64,000 nucleotides of DNA from Candidatus Ozemibacter sibiricus (GCA_003327425.1 QOQW01000018.1:1-64000), one strand, 5' to 3'; counted from the first letter of the stretch, positions 50,551-59,872 are shown. Notes: a model not told the origin generated them from the sequence alone. Numbers and translations are program-made.

Positions 50551-51324
50551 ATGATGAAGCAGGACAAGATTCCGGGCATTTCACCGAGATGTCGGTATCG
50601 AGCAGCCCTTCAGGCCGGTCTGCTCATGCTGGTGGCCTGGTTGATCGGGCTGACTCCGGCCTGGGGTGAATCGGGGCCCCGCTTCAACCCAGCCGCAGAG
50701 AGTCGTTCTGGCCCCGCTGCCTCTGAGGAACGAGGATCGACCCCGGCTCTGGCGGCCGAGCGGCCGAGCGATTCGTCCGCCACACCTTCGCGCAGCGACC
50801 CGCCAGCCGGGTTTCCCCGCGCGGCTCTTCCGATTCTGCGTGAGTTCGTGAAATTCCGGGCCGCGTTGCAACCGGCCGATCTGTCGGCCGGCAGTTGCGT
50901 GAAGAACGCGACCGATTTCTATTCCCGACTGCTCGAGGCCAAGCTCGATACGAGCGCGGTGCGCATCGTGCTGCTGGTGCGCGAGCCCAATCGGGGCATG
51001 CCCAACCCGATCGTGCCCGACCCGGCGTGGGTCCGCGGAGAGCCGGTCAAATTCTGGATCTGGCATGCCTTCGTGATCGCCCACGGCTGGGTCTTCGATC
51101 CGAATTATCGCAAGGCGACGGCCCCCTTGGAAACGTATTTCCAGACCTTGTGGGGAAAAGATCCGGCGCGTGATCAGTTCTGGGTTTTCGCGGTCCAGCT
51201 GCAGGATTTCCCGCAGATCGCGGGCAGCGACTATCCAGGAGGGCCGCCACGCATGCTGCGGTTCGTTCCCATCACCTGGCGGCAACTGGTGGCCAACCCC
51301 CTCCACCGCACCCAGCGCCGCTGA
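50551..51324 (+). CDS. secreted transglutaminase-like cysteine protease candidate
   Basis: A 257-residue exported protein. A signal peptide covers residues 1-40 (LQAGLLMLVAWLIGLTPAWG). A Ser/Pro/Ala/Glu-rich linker leads to a domain at about 90-250 with SAGSCVKNATDFYSRLLEAK, then KFWIWHAFVIAHGWVFDPNY. The order Cys, His, Asp fits the transglutaminase/BTLCP or NlpC-like papain fold, in which these three would be catalytic. The family is inferred from motifs only. It stands alone on the plus strand between the two Hsp70 genes. Confidence 0.68.
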   Translation: MMKQDKIPGISPRCRYRAALQAGLLMLVAWLIGLTPAWGESGPRFNPAAESRSGPAASEERGSTPALAAERPSDSSATPSRSDPPAGFPRAALPILREFVKFRAALQPADLSAGSCVKNATDFYSRLLEAKLDTSAVRIVLLVREPNRGMPNPIVPDPAWVRGEPVKFWIWHAFVIAHGWVFDPNYRKATAPLETYFQTLWGKDPARDQFWVFAVQLQDFPQIAGSDYPGGPPRMLRFVPITWRQLVANPLHRTQRR

Positions 51325-51667
51325 TTCGCGGCTGGCGCGAGCCTCCTTCCCTGCCGTCGCGTCTGGACGATCCGTCGGGGTTCTTCTGAGCCGGCCGCGT
51401 ATGGGCGGCCGGTGGCTGGCGTACGTCGGCTGATATCGACCGTTTCCGATCGATCCGCTTTTCGGGCTCGTGGATGGCCGGCGGTTTTACCAAAACCCGA
51501 GAGGCCAGCGCTCGTTGCCCGGTGCCTGATGGCTTTCCGATCGAACGCCCAAAGGGCTCGCCTGGGGTTTTGTTGATCGCCGGTAACGTCGCCGGGGGGA
51601 CGGGCGTAACGCAAACGAGATCGCGTACGGAAACATGAATCAACGCATGACAGACGGAGGTACGACC
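51325..51667. other. intergenic stretch between the two secreted-protein genes
   Basis: No gene or clear regulatory site is visible, apart from the GGAGGT ribosome-binding site of the next gene. Confidence 0.35.
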
Positions 51668-52582
51668 ATGTGGCGAGCCCGATCGAAGGAAGCGACCCCG
51701 AGGGTTCTGATGGCGATGGTTCTCAGCGTGCTGGTCCTGGCAGGGAATGTACAGGCCGGTCCGTTCAGCGATGAAGAGCCGGTCGCGGTGGGAGCGGCCG
51801 AAGAAGCGGCGGTTCCCGCCGCCGACCAGGCTGAATTCCAGGTGCAGGCTCCGCCTGCTCCCCCGGTGGTGCCGGCCGATCTCGAAGTCGAAGCGGCCGA
51901 CGTGCGTGACGAGGAAGAAGCGGTGGCTTTGGCGCCCAAAGAATCAGGTAAAAGCAAACCCATTCCGGCCTACGAACAGGCGGCCAGGAAGTATTTCGAA
52001 GAAGATCTGCGGGCCATGGGCATGCCCAGCATCCTGCATACGACCCAGGAAGGGTATTACAAGGCGATCGATGAAGCGGTGATCGGTTTCCCGGGCGGCG
52101 GGCTGTCGCATTCGCCGTTCGTCTACTATGGGCGCATGCGGCTCAGCAACTACGACTCCTGGACCTACAACCTGTACTACCGTCAGAAGCGGCTGTTCGA
52201 AGCCCACAAGAAATATCAGAAACTGGTCGAAGCCAATCGGACGAAGCGAATTCTCGGCGTCTTCGGCAGCACGATCGAGTCGGCCGGCCGGGAAGTCGCT
52301 GCCGAGCGGGCCCGGTTGCAGAAGGCCTGGGGGTATTTCAAGCCCGTGTATGAGCAGGCCAAGGCCCGGGTGGCCAACGCTTCGAAGGATCTGGCTCATT
52401 ACGAACCGCTGTACCAGGCGGCGCAGGAGAAACTGAAGGCGTTGGGGGAGAACAAGAACGACCCGCGCTATGCGATCGATGTTCAGCACAGCCTCGAGAC
52501 GATCAAAGAGCTGGGACCCAAGATCAAGGTCCGGCAGGCCATGGTGAGAGGGCTCGAAGGATTGAAGATCTTGTTCAACTGA
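51668..52582 (+). CDS. hypothetical secreted protein with helical C-terminus
   Basis: A 304-residue exported protein that I do not recognise. The start follows ACGGAGGTACGACC. A signal peptide is seen (VLMAMVLSVLVLAGNVQAG). An acidic Ala/Pro/Glu-rich linker (to about residue 95) precedes a domain with SPFVYYGRMRLSNYDSWTYN (aromatic strand-like) and then long charged helices (LVEANRTKRILGVFG, KAWGYFKPVYEQAKARVANA) that could form a coiled coil. It is on the plus strand, convergent with the short Hsp70; a perfect hairpin separates them. Confidence 0.68.
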   Translation: MWRARSKEATPRVLMAMVLSVLVLAGNVQAGPFSDEEPVAVGAAEEAAVPAADQAEFQVQAPPAPPVVPADLEVEAADVRDEEEAVALAPKESGKSKPIPAYEQAARKYFEEDLRAMGMPSILHTTQEGYYKAIDEAVIGFPGGGLSHSPFVYYGRMRLSNYDSWTYNLYYRQKRLFEAHKKYQKLVEANRTKRILGVFGSTIESAGREVAAERARLQKAWGYFKPVYEQAKARVANASKDLAHYEPLYQAAQEKLKALGENKNDPRYAIDVQHSLETIKELGPKIKVRQAMVRGLEGLKILFN

Positions 52583-52626
52583 CCACGCCCGGCGCCTGAT
52601 CTCCCGCAGGCGCCCGCGCCATTCCA

Positions 52627-52663
52627 AACCGCCCCCTCGAGGTAACCCCTCGAGGGGGCGGTT
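52627..52663. terminator. bidirectional terminator
   Basis: AACCGCCCCCTCGAGG (52627-52642), 5-nt loop, CCTCGAGGGGGCGGTT (52648-52663): a perfect 16-bp stem with TTTG-type tracts, between the convergent secreted-protein gene and the short Hsp70. Confidence 0.75.
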
Positions 52664-52702
52664 CGTTTGGGTGTGATTGCTTGCCTGGCTGCGTGAGCGC
52701 GG

Positions 52703-54490
52703 TCAGCGGATGGCGTCGCGGACGTTGAATTCGAGCTTCCAGCGGTGATCGCCGCCCTGCTGCCGGCACCAGATCTCGAGGGTGCCGATCTCGGTGATGG
52801 CGACCTGCAGGGTGACGTCGACGACGGTGCCGGGGGCCATGCCTTCCTGCGGGGGCAGTTCGCTGGTCAGGCTGCTGGTCTCTTCGACGTCGGGCGGGAT
52901 CTCGTCGAACAACTGGCCGACCTGGTCGTCGCGCCGGGCGTTCGACTTGAAGAATTTGAACTCGACGCGCTTGCCGACGACCAGGCCGAAAACGTGGCGC
53001 GGCACCTCGGTGACGGTGCCTTCCTCGGTGCCCATCCGGGCCAGGCAGAGGGCCTTGAGCGGCGGTTTGAGCCCAGGCACGGCGGGCAGCGAGCTTTCGA
53101 TGCCCAGGTAGTAGTTCTGGGAAATGCCGCCCCGGATGCGGATGCCCTTGCCCTGGCGGGCCATGCCGTACTGCACGGCGCCGGCCGAGACGGCCCGCAC
53201 CAGGTCGGCGCCTTCCAGCACGTTGAGCGGCTCGCGACCGGCCTCTTGCAGCCAACTATTGACCACTTCGACCAAGCGGTCCTGGAACCGTTTGGCCTGG
53301 AAGACCCCGCCGTTGAACAAGATGGCCTTGGGATACTGGTACTCGGGTTTGCCGGCCTGGGCGCGCAGGAAGGCGGCCAGATGCCGGGTGATCGCGGCAT
53401 CGGCGGCGTAGGCGAGATTGACCTCGCGGAAGCCGAGGGCGGGGTCTTCGCGGGGGCTGTCGGTGAAGGCGCAGGGCGGGAAGAAGCCGTCGACCAGCAG
53501 GTCTTCGATCTCCTGGCGTTCGAGCGACGATTTGACGGCGCCGCCGATGACGCTGCTGCCGCGTCCGGACACGACGATGGTCTCGCTCTTGCGCGCGGGG
53601 TCGGTGAACAGCAGTTCCTTGGCCCGGCGGCAGGCATGGCTGAGCGCCACCGTCTGCCAGGTGTCGATCTTCTTCTTGGCGGCTTCGAGCTTGCCCTTGA
53701 CGTGGAAGGCGAGGGCCAGGTCCATGTTGTCGCCGCCGAGCAGGATATGGTTGCCGACGGCGACGCGTTCGAGCGCCAGGTCGCCGTCTTGTTCGCTGAT
53801 CTCGATCAGGCTGAAGTCGGTGGTGCCGCCGCCGACGTCGACGACCAGCACGACATCGCCCTTCTTGACCTGCTCGCGCCAGGGGACGCGGGTCTGGCCG
53901 ATCCAGGAGTAGAAGGCGGCCTGCGGTTCCTCGAGCAGGATCACCTCGGGCAGGCCGGCCAGTCGCGCGGCTTCGACCGTCAGATCGCGGGCCACCGCGT
54001 CGAACGAGGCGGGGATGGTGATGATCACCATCTGGTTCTCGAGGCGCGCCTTGGGGAACTTCGCATTCCAGGCGAGGCGCAGGTGGGCCAGGTATTCGGC
54101 CTGCGCGTCGAGCGGCGAGATCTTCTGGACTTCGGGCGGAGCGTTCCAGGGCAGCAGCGGGGCCCGGCGATCGATGCGGGGGTGGCAGAGCCACGATTTG
54201 GCCGAGCTGACCAGCCGGGCCGGCACTTCGGCGCCGCGCTCGCGAGCATACTCGCCGACGATGAACGGGGCTTCGCGGGTCCAGGGGAGGGCGGGCTTCT
54301 CCTGCAGACGCTGGAACAGGAAGGATGGCAGCACCTCGCGTTCCTCGACGGCCCCCTTGGCGAACTCCTGCAGGATGGGGAAGGCGGTGACGGCCGGCTT
54401 CTCTTCTTCGAGACTGGCCACGGCGACGGAGTTGACGGTGATGTTGGTCGTGCCCAGATCGATGCCGACGATGTATTTGGGTTCGCTCAC
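52703..54490 (-). CDS. short Hsp70-family chaperone-like ATPase
   Basis: A 595-residue protein. The Hsp70/actin ATPase signatures are YIVGIDLGTTNITVNSVAVA, SSAKSWLCHPRIDRRAPLLP, IITIPASFDAVARDLT, LLEEPQAAFYSW, LVVDVGGGTTDFSLIEIS and ILLGGDNMDLALA. The C-terminus (about 490-595) is a short beta domain (VVDVTLQVAITEIGTLEIWC) instead of the full DnaK substrate domain and lid. It starts with GTG at 54490, preceded by GGAGGAACCCGCC. It follows the DUF2760 gene by 26 bases in the same operon as AOR and ferredoxin. Confidence 0.9.
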   Translation of the reverse strand: MSEPKYIVGIDLGTTNITVNSVAVASLEEEKPAVTAFPILQEFAKGAVEEREVLPSFLFQRLQEKPALPWTREAPFIVGEYARERGAEVPARLVSSAKSWLCHPRIDRRAPLLPWNAPPEVQKISPLDAQAEYLAHLRLAWNAKFPKARLENQMVIITIPASFDAVARDLTVEAARLAGLPEVILLEEPQAAFYSWIGQTRVPWREQVKKGDVVLVVDVGGGTTDFSLIEISEQDGDLALERVAVGNHILLGGDNMDLALAFHVKGKLEAAKKKIDTWQTVALSHACRRAKELLFTDPARKSETIVVSGRGSSVIGGAVKSSLERQEIEDLLVDGFFPPCAFTDSPREDPALGFREVNLAYAADAAITRHLAAFLRAQAGKPEYQYPKAILFNGGVFQAKRFQDRLVEVVNSWLQEAGREPLNVLEGADLVRAVSAGAVQYGMARQGKGIRIRGGISQNYYLGIESSLPAVPGLKPPLKALCLARMGTEEGTVTEVPRHVFGLVVGKRVEFKFFKSNARRDDQVGQLFDEIPPDVEETSSLTSELPPQEGMAPGTVVDVTLQVAITEIGTLEIWCRQQGGDHRWKLEFNVRDAIR

Positions 54491-54516
54491 GGCGGGTTCC
54501 TCCTTGGGGGTCTCGG

Positions 54517-55791
54517 TCAGGGGATCTCGACTTCGGCGGGGACGATGACATCGCCGGACCAGCCGGCGACCAGGGCGGGCAGTCGGCACTCCTTCAACCG
54601 CCAGCCTTTGTGGATCAGCGTGCCTTTGTACGGGCCGCGGGCGGGCACGTTGCCGGTCAGCTTGACCCGTTCGGGATCGACGGGGTCGCCCAGTTCGACG
54701 GTCTCGCCCTCGGGCAGGTTCAGCACGGGCGCGATGACCAGCCGGTCGGTGAGGAGCCGACGAAGTCCTTCGTGGATGGGGCGGATGGCCCCGCCCAGCT
54801 GGTCGTCATCGACGCCCGACAGGTCTTCGGCCAGGAAATCGAGCAGGCGCCCTTCTTTCTGGAGCAGATACAGGATCTGGAAGGCGGCATCAGGCGCGAC
54901 TCGCGCGGGAGCCTCGCCAGCCGGAGCGGTCGGCGCGGTCGGAGGGGCTGGGGCAGCCACGGTGGAGGGAGAAGCGGGCGCGGTGGCCGGCGCGGCGGTC
55001 GCTGCGGCGGGGGTGGCGGGCAGGGGCGGCGGGGCTTCCTCGCCCAGCGTGGGGGTCGGGCCGGGAGCGGTCGCCAGATCGGCCTCGGGTTTCCTGGCCA
55101 GCAGGGCTTCCCGTTCCTTGCGCTCGGCGGCGGCGGCGATGGCGCGGGATTCGGCCATGGCGGCCTCGGCGGCGGCCTGGGCCTGCATCGCGAGCTGGCG
55201 GGCCTCGGCCAGTTCGCGGGTGAGCTGGGCCAGTTCGCGCCGGGCCTGATCGCGTTCGGCCACGGCCAGCCGGTGCCGATCGGCCATCTCGATCAGTTCC
55301 TGATTCAGCTCGGTGCAGCGGTCCTGGGCCCGCTGGTAGTCGTTGATCAGGGTGCTGTCTTTCTCTTGGTAGGAGTGGAGTTCGTTGGTGACGTGGGCGA
55401 GCTGGGCCTCCAGCTCGGAGATGCGGGTCTGGGCGCGGGCCGCCTCGGCCTGGAAGGCGAGCTGACGGGCTTCTCCCTCCTCGATCTCGGCCTCCAGGTC
55501 TTTGATCTTCTGGCGGCCGTTCTCGATGGTGGCCAGCAGTTGCGGATCAGGCGGGGGCGGGGGCGGCGGCGGTGGCGGGAACAGCGTGTGCATGGCAGGG
55601 ATCAGAGCCGCCAACAGGAAGAGCGCGCCCCCGATCAACGCGACCTGCCAGAACTGGGGCAGCCAGAGCGAGACCTGCGCCCATTCGGCGAAGCATGGCC
55701 CGAGCGGCGAGATCTTCCAGAACTTGACGAGCAGGAAGGTGCCGGCCAGGATGCCCAGGATGGTGAGGAGTGCGGCCAGTCGTTTCAGCAT
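54517..55791 (-). CDS. DUF2760 membrane-anchored coiled-coil protein
   Basis: A 424-residue protein. Two N-terminal membrane helices (LAALLTILGILAGTFLLVKF and FWQVALIGGALFLLAALIPA) are followed by a polyproline stretch, a long coiled coil (about 85-225, repeated A/E/Q/R heptads) and a Pro/Ala linker. The C-terminal 120 residues are the DUF2760 domain (AAFQILYLLQKEGRLLDFLA, and later LPEGETVELGDPVDPE). DUF2760 proteins are commonly found next to a pair of Hsp70 homologues, as here. GAGGG precedes the ATG, and the gene begins 10 bases after the AOR stop. Confidence 0.88.
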   Translation of the reverse strand: MLKRLAALLTILGILAGTFLLVKFWKISPLGPCFAEWAQVSLWLPQFWQVALIGGALFLLAALIPAMHTLFPPPPPPPPPPDPQLLATIENGRQKIKDLEAEIEEGEARQLAFQAEAARAQTRISELEAQLAHVTNELHSYQEKDSTLINDYQRAQDRCTELNQELIEMADRHRLAVAERDQARRELAQLTRELAEARQLAMQAQAAAEAAMAESRAIAAAAERKEREALLARKPEADLATAPGPTPTLGEEAPPPLPATPAAATAAPATAPASPSTVAAPAPPTAPTAPAGEAPARVAPDAAFQILYLLQKEGRLLDFLAEDLSGVDDDQLGGAIRPIHEGLRRLLTDRLVIAPVLNLPEGETVELGDPVDPERVKLTGNVPARGPYKGTLIHKGWRLKECRLPALVAGWSGDVIVPAEVEIP

Positions 55792-55801
55792 CGGTTCCCT
55801 C

Positions 55802-57601
55802 TCAGCGCGGGTTCGGAATCGCCGACGGCGGCGCGTCGGCCACGTCGGCAGCGGCGGCCAGGTCGGCCCGGGCCAGATCGCGGTAGGCGGCCACCTGGCG
55901 GGCGAAGCGGGCGGGGTCGACCTGGCCGGCCCCGCTGACGACCCGGGCGAGCTTGCCGGGCAAGACGAGGTCGTCGAACCGGAAGCCGCACCGTTCTTTG
56001 TACTGGAGCTTGCGAGCGTGGGCGCGCCGGGCGGCCTCGTGCAGGCGGGTCTCGGTCCAGCCCGTGAGACCGAGGGCGTCGAGCCCCTCCAGGATGGCCT
56101 CCTTGGTATAGATGTTGCGGGCGAACAGGCAGATGACCAGAGAATTGAGGGTCATCCGCCAGAGGGCTTCCTTGTACAGCTCGGCGGTCAGCACGTCATC
56201 GGGTTTCGGCTCGTTGAGAGCCTTCTGATCGATGGCGTAGCCGGCGCTGTCGAGGTGGGAGTGGCGCACGCCCGTGGCATAGCCGAGGTAGGCATACAGG
56301 CCGGTCATGTAGCCGGGGGCTTCGTTGCCGCCGAAGGCGATGGCGCTGTCCTGGCCCCCGTATTTCCGGGCGCAGAAGGCGGCGCCCCGCTCGAGGTCGC
56401 GGTAGAATTCGTTGTGGCCGCGGGCGATGCGGTGCAGCACCTTCTCGCCAGTGGCGGCATCGCCGAAGTTCAGCACCAGGCCGTCGGTGTGGGCGGGCGT
56501 CAGGTGGCCGGCCTGGAAGGCGTCGATGGCCCAGGCCAGGGTGACGCCGATGCTCATGGCGTCCCAGCCTTGCTTCTCGATGAGCAGCAGCAGGCGCAGG
56601 ATCTCTTCGGGGCTGCTGATCGAGAGGTTGGACCCCAGGGCGTAGATCAGTTCGTGGTCGTACGAGATCTTGAAGGTCTTGAACTGGTGGTGCTCGGGGT
56701 GGAAGCGTTCGCGCAGGGTGGCCATGTGGATGCAACCGGTCTGGCAGTGGCCGCAGGCGAGATGCTGGGTCAGGTGGCGGGTGGCGAAGGTCTCGCCGCT
56801 GATCTCGTCGGCCCCTTCGAAGAAGCCCTGGGCGAAGTTGCGGGTGGGCAGGCTGTTGATGCGGCTGAGCGGCACGACGTTCATGGCGGTGCCGAGGTCG
56901 TGGTATTTCTTCATGGCCGGCGATTTGACCACCGCGTCGTAGAGCTTCTTGTAGAAGGCGTTGTATTTGCCCTTCTCGACGATGGGCCAGTAGCGGCCGC
57001 CCGAGACGACCAGCGCCTTGAGGTTCTTGCTGCCCATGACGCCGCCCAGGCCGAGCCGCCCGAAATGACGCGAGCTGTCGACGGTGGCGGCGGCGAGCGG
57101 GGAACGGCGCTCGCCGGCCGGGCCGATGCGGACGATCGACCGTTTGTAGCTGCTGGGCACGTGGTCGCGCAGGATGCGCTCGGCGGCCAGGGCCGAGCTT
57201 CCCCACAGCGAATGGGCGCGATGGAGGTGGACCTGGTCTTCGTCGATCGTGACGTAGCAGGGGAAGGGCGAGGCCCCACGCACCCGGATGACATGGAAGC
57301 CGGCGCCGTACATGGCCATGGCCAGCCGGCCGCCGGCGTGCGATTCGCCGAGGTTGCCGGTGAGGGGCGAGCGGAAGAGCGCGACCGTCTTGGTGGCCAC
57401 CGGGTAGACCGCGCTGAACGGCCCGGTGGCGAAGATGATCGGCGCCTCGGGGGCGTAGGGATCGAGGTCGGCGGGGGTGTCGAGCAGCAGGGAGGTGGCC
57501 ACCGCGGTGCCGCCCAGGTCGCGATCGAACTGCGCCGAGACGTCGGTGACCTGGTGGCGGCCGGTGGTGAGATCGATGTCGAGCATCTTGAACACAGGCA
57601 T
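55802..57601 (-). CDS. aldehyde:ferredoxin oxidoreductase-family tungsten/molybdenum enzyme
   Basis: A 599-residue AOR-superfamily enzyme that would carry a bis-pyranopterin W/Mo cofactor and one [4Fe-4S] cluster. Seen are FATGPFSAVYPVATKTVALF and MAMYGAGFHVIRVRG (N-terminal domain), GLGGVMGSKNLKALVV, the cluster ligands CGHCQTGC with a further Cys in SLVICLFARNIYT, and RINSLPTRNFAQGFF. The upstream gene encodes its electron-transfer partner. Substrates range from aldehydes to aromatic acyl-CoA systems; the YdhV and BamB branches are possible. The ATG is preceded by GAGGTG. Confidence 0.93.
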   Translation of the reverse strand: MPVFKMLDIDLTTGRHQVTDVSAQFDRDLGGTAVATSLLLDTPADLDPYAPEAPIIFATGPFSAVYPVATKTVALFRSPLTGNLGESHAGGRLAMAMYGAGFHVIRVRGASPFPCYVTIDEDQVHLHRAHSLWGSSALAAERILRDHVPSSYKRSIVRIGPAGERRSPLAAATVDSSRHFGRLGLGGVMGSKNLKALVVSGGRYWPIVEKGKYNAFYKKLYDAVVKSPAMKKYHDLGTAMNVVPLSRINSLPTRNFAQGFFEGADEISGETFATRHLTQHLACGHCQTGCIHMATLRERFHPEHHQFKTFKISYDHELIYALGSNLSISSPEEILRLLLLIEKQGWDAMSIGVTLAWAIDAFQAGHLTPAHTDGLVLNFGDAATGEKVLHRIARGHNEFYRDLERGAAFCARKYGGQDSAIAFGGNEAPGYMTGLYAYLGYATGVRHSHLDSAGYAIDQKALNEPKPDDVLTAELYKEALWRMTLNSLVICLFARNIYTKEAILEGLDALGLTGWTETRLHEAARRAHARKLQYKERCGFRFDDLVLPGKLARVVSGAGQVDPARFARQVAAYRDLARADLAAAADVADAPPSAIPNPR

Positions 57602-57605
57602 GGGT

Positions 57606-58025
57606 TCACCTCGTCGCGGCGGGGATGTCGACCATGGCGATCACGTCATTGGGGCAGAACTGGACGCAGACCCCGCACTGGCGGCAGACGATCGGCTGCT
57701 TCTGCTCGTGATCCCATTGGAGGGCTTCGGGAATGCAGGCCTCGGTGCAGGCGCCGCAGTGCGTGCACTTGGCGGAATCGAGGTCGACCCCGCCGCCGGG
57801 CCGCGGGGTGAGGGCGGCGGTCGGGCAGGCCCGCGCACAATCGGGGTCGGCGCAGCCGTAGCAGGGGCGGATCGAGAAGGCGCCCTCGACCCCGGCGTAG
57901 TTCTTGACCCGCAGCGCGGCCTTCTCGACGGTGATGGCCTTGTACCAGATGCGACTGCAGGCGAACATGCAGCTATAGCAGCCGATGCACTGTTCGCGGT
58001 TGATGACGCGCAGGAGTTTGCCCAC
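57606..58025 (-). CDS. four-cluster ferredoxin-like electron-transfer subunit
   Basis: A 139-residue protein with four [4Fe-4S] cysteine groups: CIGCYSCMFACS, CYGCADPDCARACP, CTHCGACTEACI, and CRQCGVCVQFCP. This is the YdhY/BamC-like arrangement that feeds AOR-type enzymes. It starts with GTG at 58025 after GGGAGG; the AOR gene starts four bases after its stop. Together they should form a redox complex. Confidence 0.92.
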   Translation of the reverse strand: MGKLLRVINREQCIGCYSCMFACSRIWYKAITVEKAALRVKNYAGVEGAFSIRPCYGCADPDCARACPTAALTPRPGGGVDLDSAKCTHCGACTEACIPEALQWDHEQKQPIVCRQCGVCVQFCPNDVIAMVDIPAATR

Positions 58026-58136
58026 GAAGACCTCCCTCACACGGAACGGTAGGGTGCGAACCGGTGGTATGATACCAGACCGGCCTGGGAAATTGCATCT
58101 CGTGAGAGAACCAGAGGAAGAGAGCAGGCGGGGGCC

Positions 58137-58826
58137 TCAGCGGTTCAGGTCGCTCCACAACCGGGTCAATGGGGTGGAGGCCGGTACCAGGATCTCGCGG
58201 TAGATTTCGAGAGCCTTGGCCGGGCCGAGCGCGAACCGGAAGGCCCAGAATTCGATCGGGAAGAATCCGATCGGGTCGCGTCCTTCGATGACGACATGGG
58301 TTTCCGAGATGTCCAGGATCTTGGCCTGGAGATCCGTCATGCGTTCCTCGGTGAGCGGAGGCGGGTCGAGGGTCAGCTCTTGGACATGCGGACAGTCGCG
58401 GCTGCCGTCGGCCTTCTGCAGCCCGTAGAACCGGCAGGCGAAGGGCCGCACCGCGTGGATCACGCACTGGCGGGCCTCGTCGTCGCGGAAGGCGCAGCGC
58501 AGTCGGTTCTCGCCGCCGACGTCGGCGAGGCGCTGGTCGAGGCGCAGCACCCGCTTCAGCAGGGTGCGGATCAACGCCGGGTTCTGGCGCGCCATCAGGT
58601 CGCGGATGATGCGATGGTACTCGATGGAAGGGATCGATACGGCGTTGCAGCAGGCCCCGCAATCGCCGCATCTGGTGCGGGGCAGGTCGTTGTGCAGGGC
58701 ATCGAGCAACGGCAGGCCGAACATGCCGTACTCGGTCGAGGCGAGGAGGATCCGCTTCAGGTAGGCGCCGAAGTGCGCCTCGACGTCATCCATCAGGCGG
58801 GACAGCAGGGTCTGGTTCATGTCCAT
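58137..58826 (-). CDS. YkgJ-family cysteine-cluster protein
   Basis: A 229-residue protein with the YkgJ signature RCGDCGACCNAVSIPSIEY, further cysteines in RCAFRDDEARQCVIHAVRPFACRFY and a late CPH. The family may bind zinc or iron-sulfur. It starts at the ATG at 58826 with GGAGGAGG upstream; another ATG at 58820 is close by. It lies just beyond the ferredoxin-AOR operon on the same strand, about 110 bases away, and might help assemble its clusters, but this is inference. Confidence 0.85.
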   Translation of the reverse strand: MDMNQTLLSRLMDDVEAHFGAYLKRILLASTEYGMFGLPLLDALHNDLPRTRCGDCGACCNAVSIPSIEYHRIIRDLMARQNPALIRTLLKRVLRLDQRLADVGGENRLRCAFRDDEARQCVIHAVRPFACRFYGLQKADGSRDCPHVQELTLDPPPLTEERMTDLQAKILDISETHVVIEGRDPIGFFPIEFWAFRFALGPAKALEIYREILVPASTPLTRLWSDLNR

Positions 58827-59336
58827 GGGTGGCTGCCTCCTCCTGGAGCACGGAGCGCGCGTGATGAACTCCCCTTCATGTCCGAAGCCGACCTCTCGAG
58901 GCCGCGGCCAGCGGGCCGCCCTGTTGCGATCGGCCGCCGCGCGGAGCCGAGGTGGCGGGCGATGGCGGTGCCGCGCCGGCGGCCTGGCACGGACCGCGGG
59001 GCTTCCCGTCTTCGGCGCTTCGGGTCGGCATGGAACCTGGCCCGGCCACGAGAACGGTCTGGCGGTGTGGCCGCCATCAGGGGGTGGGCAGAACCGCGGC
59101 GCTGATCGCGGGTGGCGTTGGCGCCGAGGTCCGGAGCCGCCCTCGGGTGGCCCGAACGGCCACCACAAGGAACTGTGGCGGGGAGGGCAGCCGACGCGAA
59201 AGGTCGGTGGATAACACAACACCCCTCCCCCCGGTCAGGGGGGAGGGTGGCTTCAGCGTCCAAGGAACAACAACCGCCGATCAACCGCGAGGAAGCCGCG
59301 GGCGAACGGTGGCCGGGCGATCGGGGGGGAGAGGAA
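58827..59336. other. intergenic stretch with a terminator hairpin
   Basis: No gene is supported. CCCTCCCCCC (59223-59232), 5-nt loop, GGGGGGAGGG (59238-59247) is a perfect 10-bp stem about 90 bases beyond the RNA-binding protein gene and probably its terminator. The stretch between is GC-rich without clear coding bias. Confidence 0.45.
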
Positions 59337-59600
59337 TCAGGCGCGCTCGTTGCCCTGCGTCTTGGCCAGGTTGACGGTCAGGGGGCGCCCTTCCATCGGC
59401 TGGCCGTTCATTCCCTGGATCGCCGCTTCGGCGGCGGCCTGATCGGTGAATTCGACGAAGCCGTATCCACGGGAACGATTGGTGTGCTTGTCGGTGACCA
59501 CCCGCGCCGATTCGACGTTGCCGAATTTGGAGAATTCGGTCTTGAGCTTCTCATCGTTGACGGCGAAAGGCAGATTCCCAACAAAAACTTTCACGGACAT
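59337..59600 (-). CDS. RRM-type RNA-binding protein
   Basis: An 87-residue single-RRM protein of the bacterial Rbp/GRP-like type. RNP2 is VKVFVGNLPFAV and RNP1 is RGYGFVEF, with beta-alpha-beta spacing normal. It would bind single-stranded RNA, often as a cold-induced chaperone. A GGAGGT ribosome-binding site is present. There is no glycine-rich tail. Confidence 0.93.
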   Translation of the reverse strand: MSVKVFVGNLPFAVNDEKLKTEFSKFGNVESARVVTDKHTNRSRGYGFVEFTDQAAAEAAIQGMNGQPMEGRPLTVNLAKTQGNERA

Positions 59601-59872
59601 TGAGTACCTCCAGGACGATCGTGCGTTTCTGATTCAGGACCCTTCAGGGCTCCCGGTTGTCTCTATCATCCTGCAGCACGGTCGATTTTGCAAGTATTTT
59701 GTCGAAAATTCCCGAACCCTCGTCGGCAACGCGACGGCCGGGGACGGGCGACAGCCATCGGCGCGGGGCGCTCCGGCTCCCGGGAAGTCGAAGGCGGGCT
59801 TGCGTTTCGCCGAGGAATGGGGCATCCTGGCTTCCCCCCTGCGGGGAGTCCCGTTGCGAGGAGTCAGGCGTC

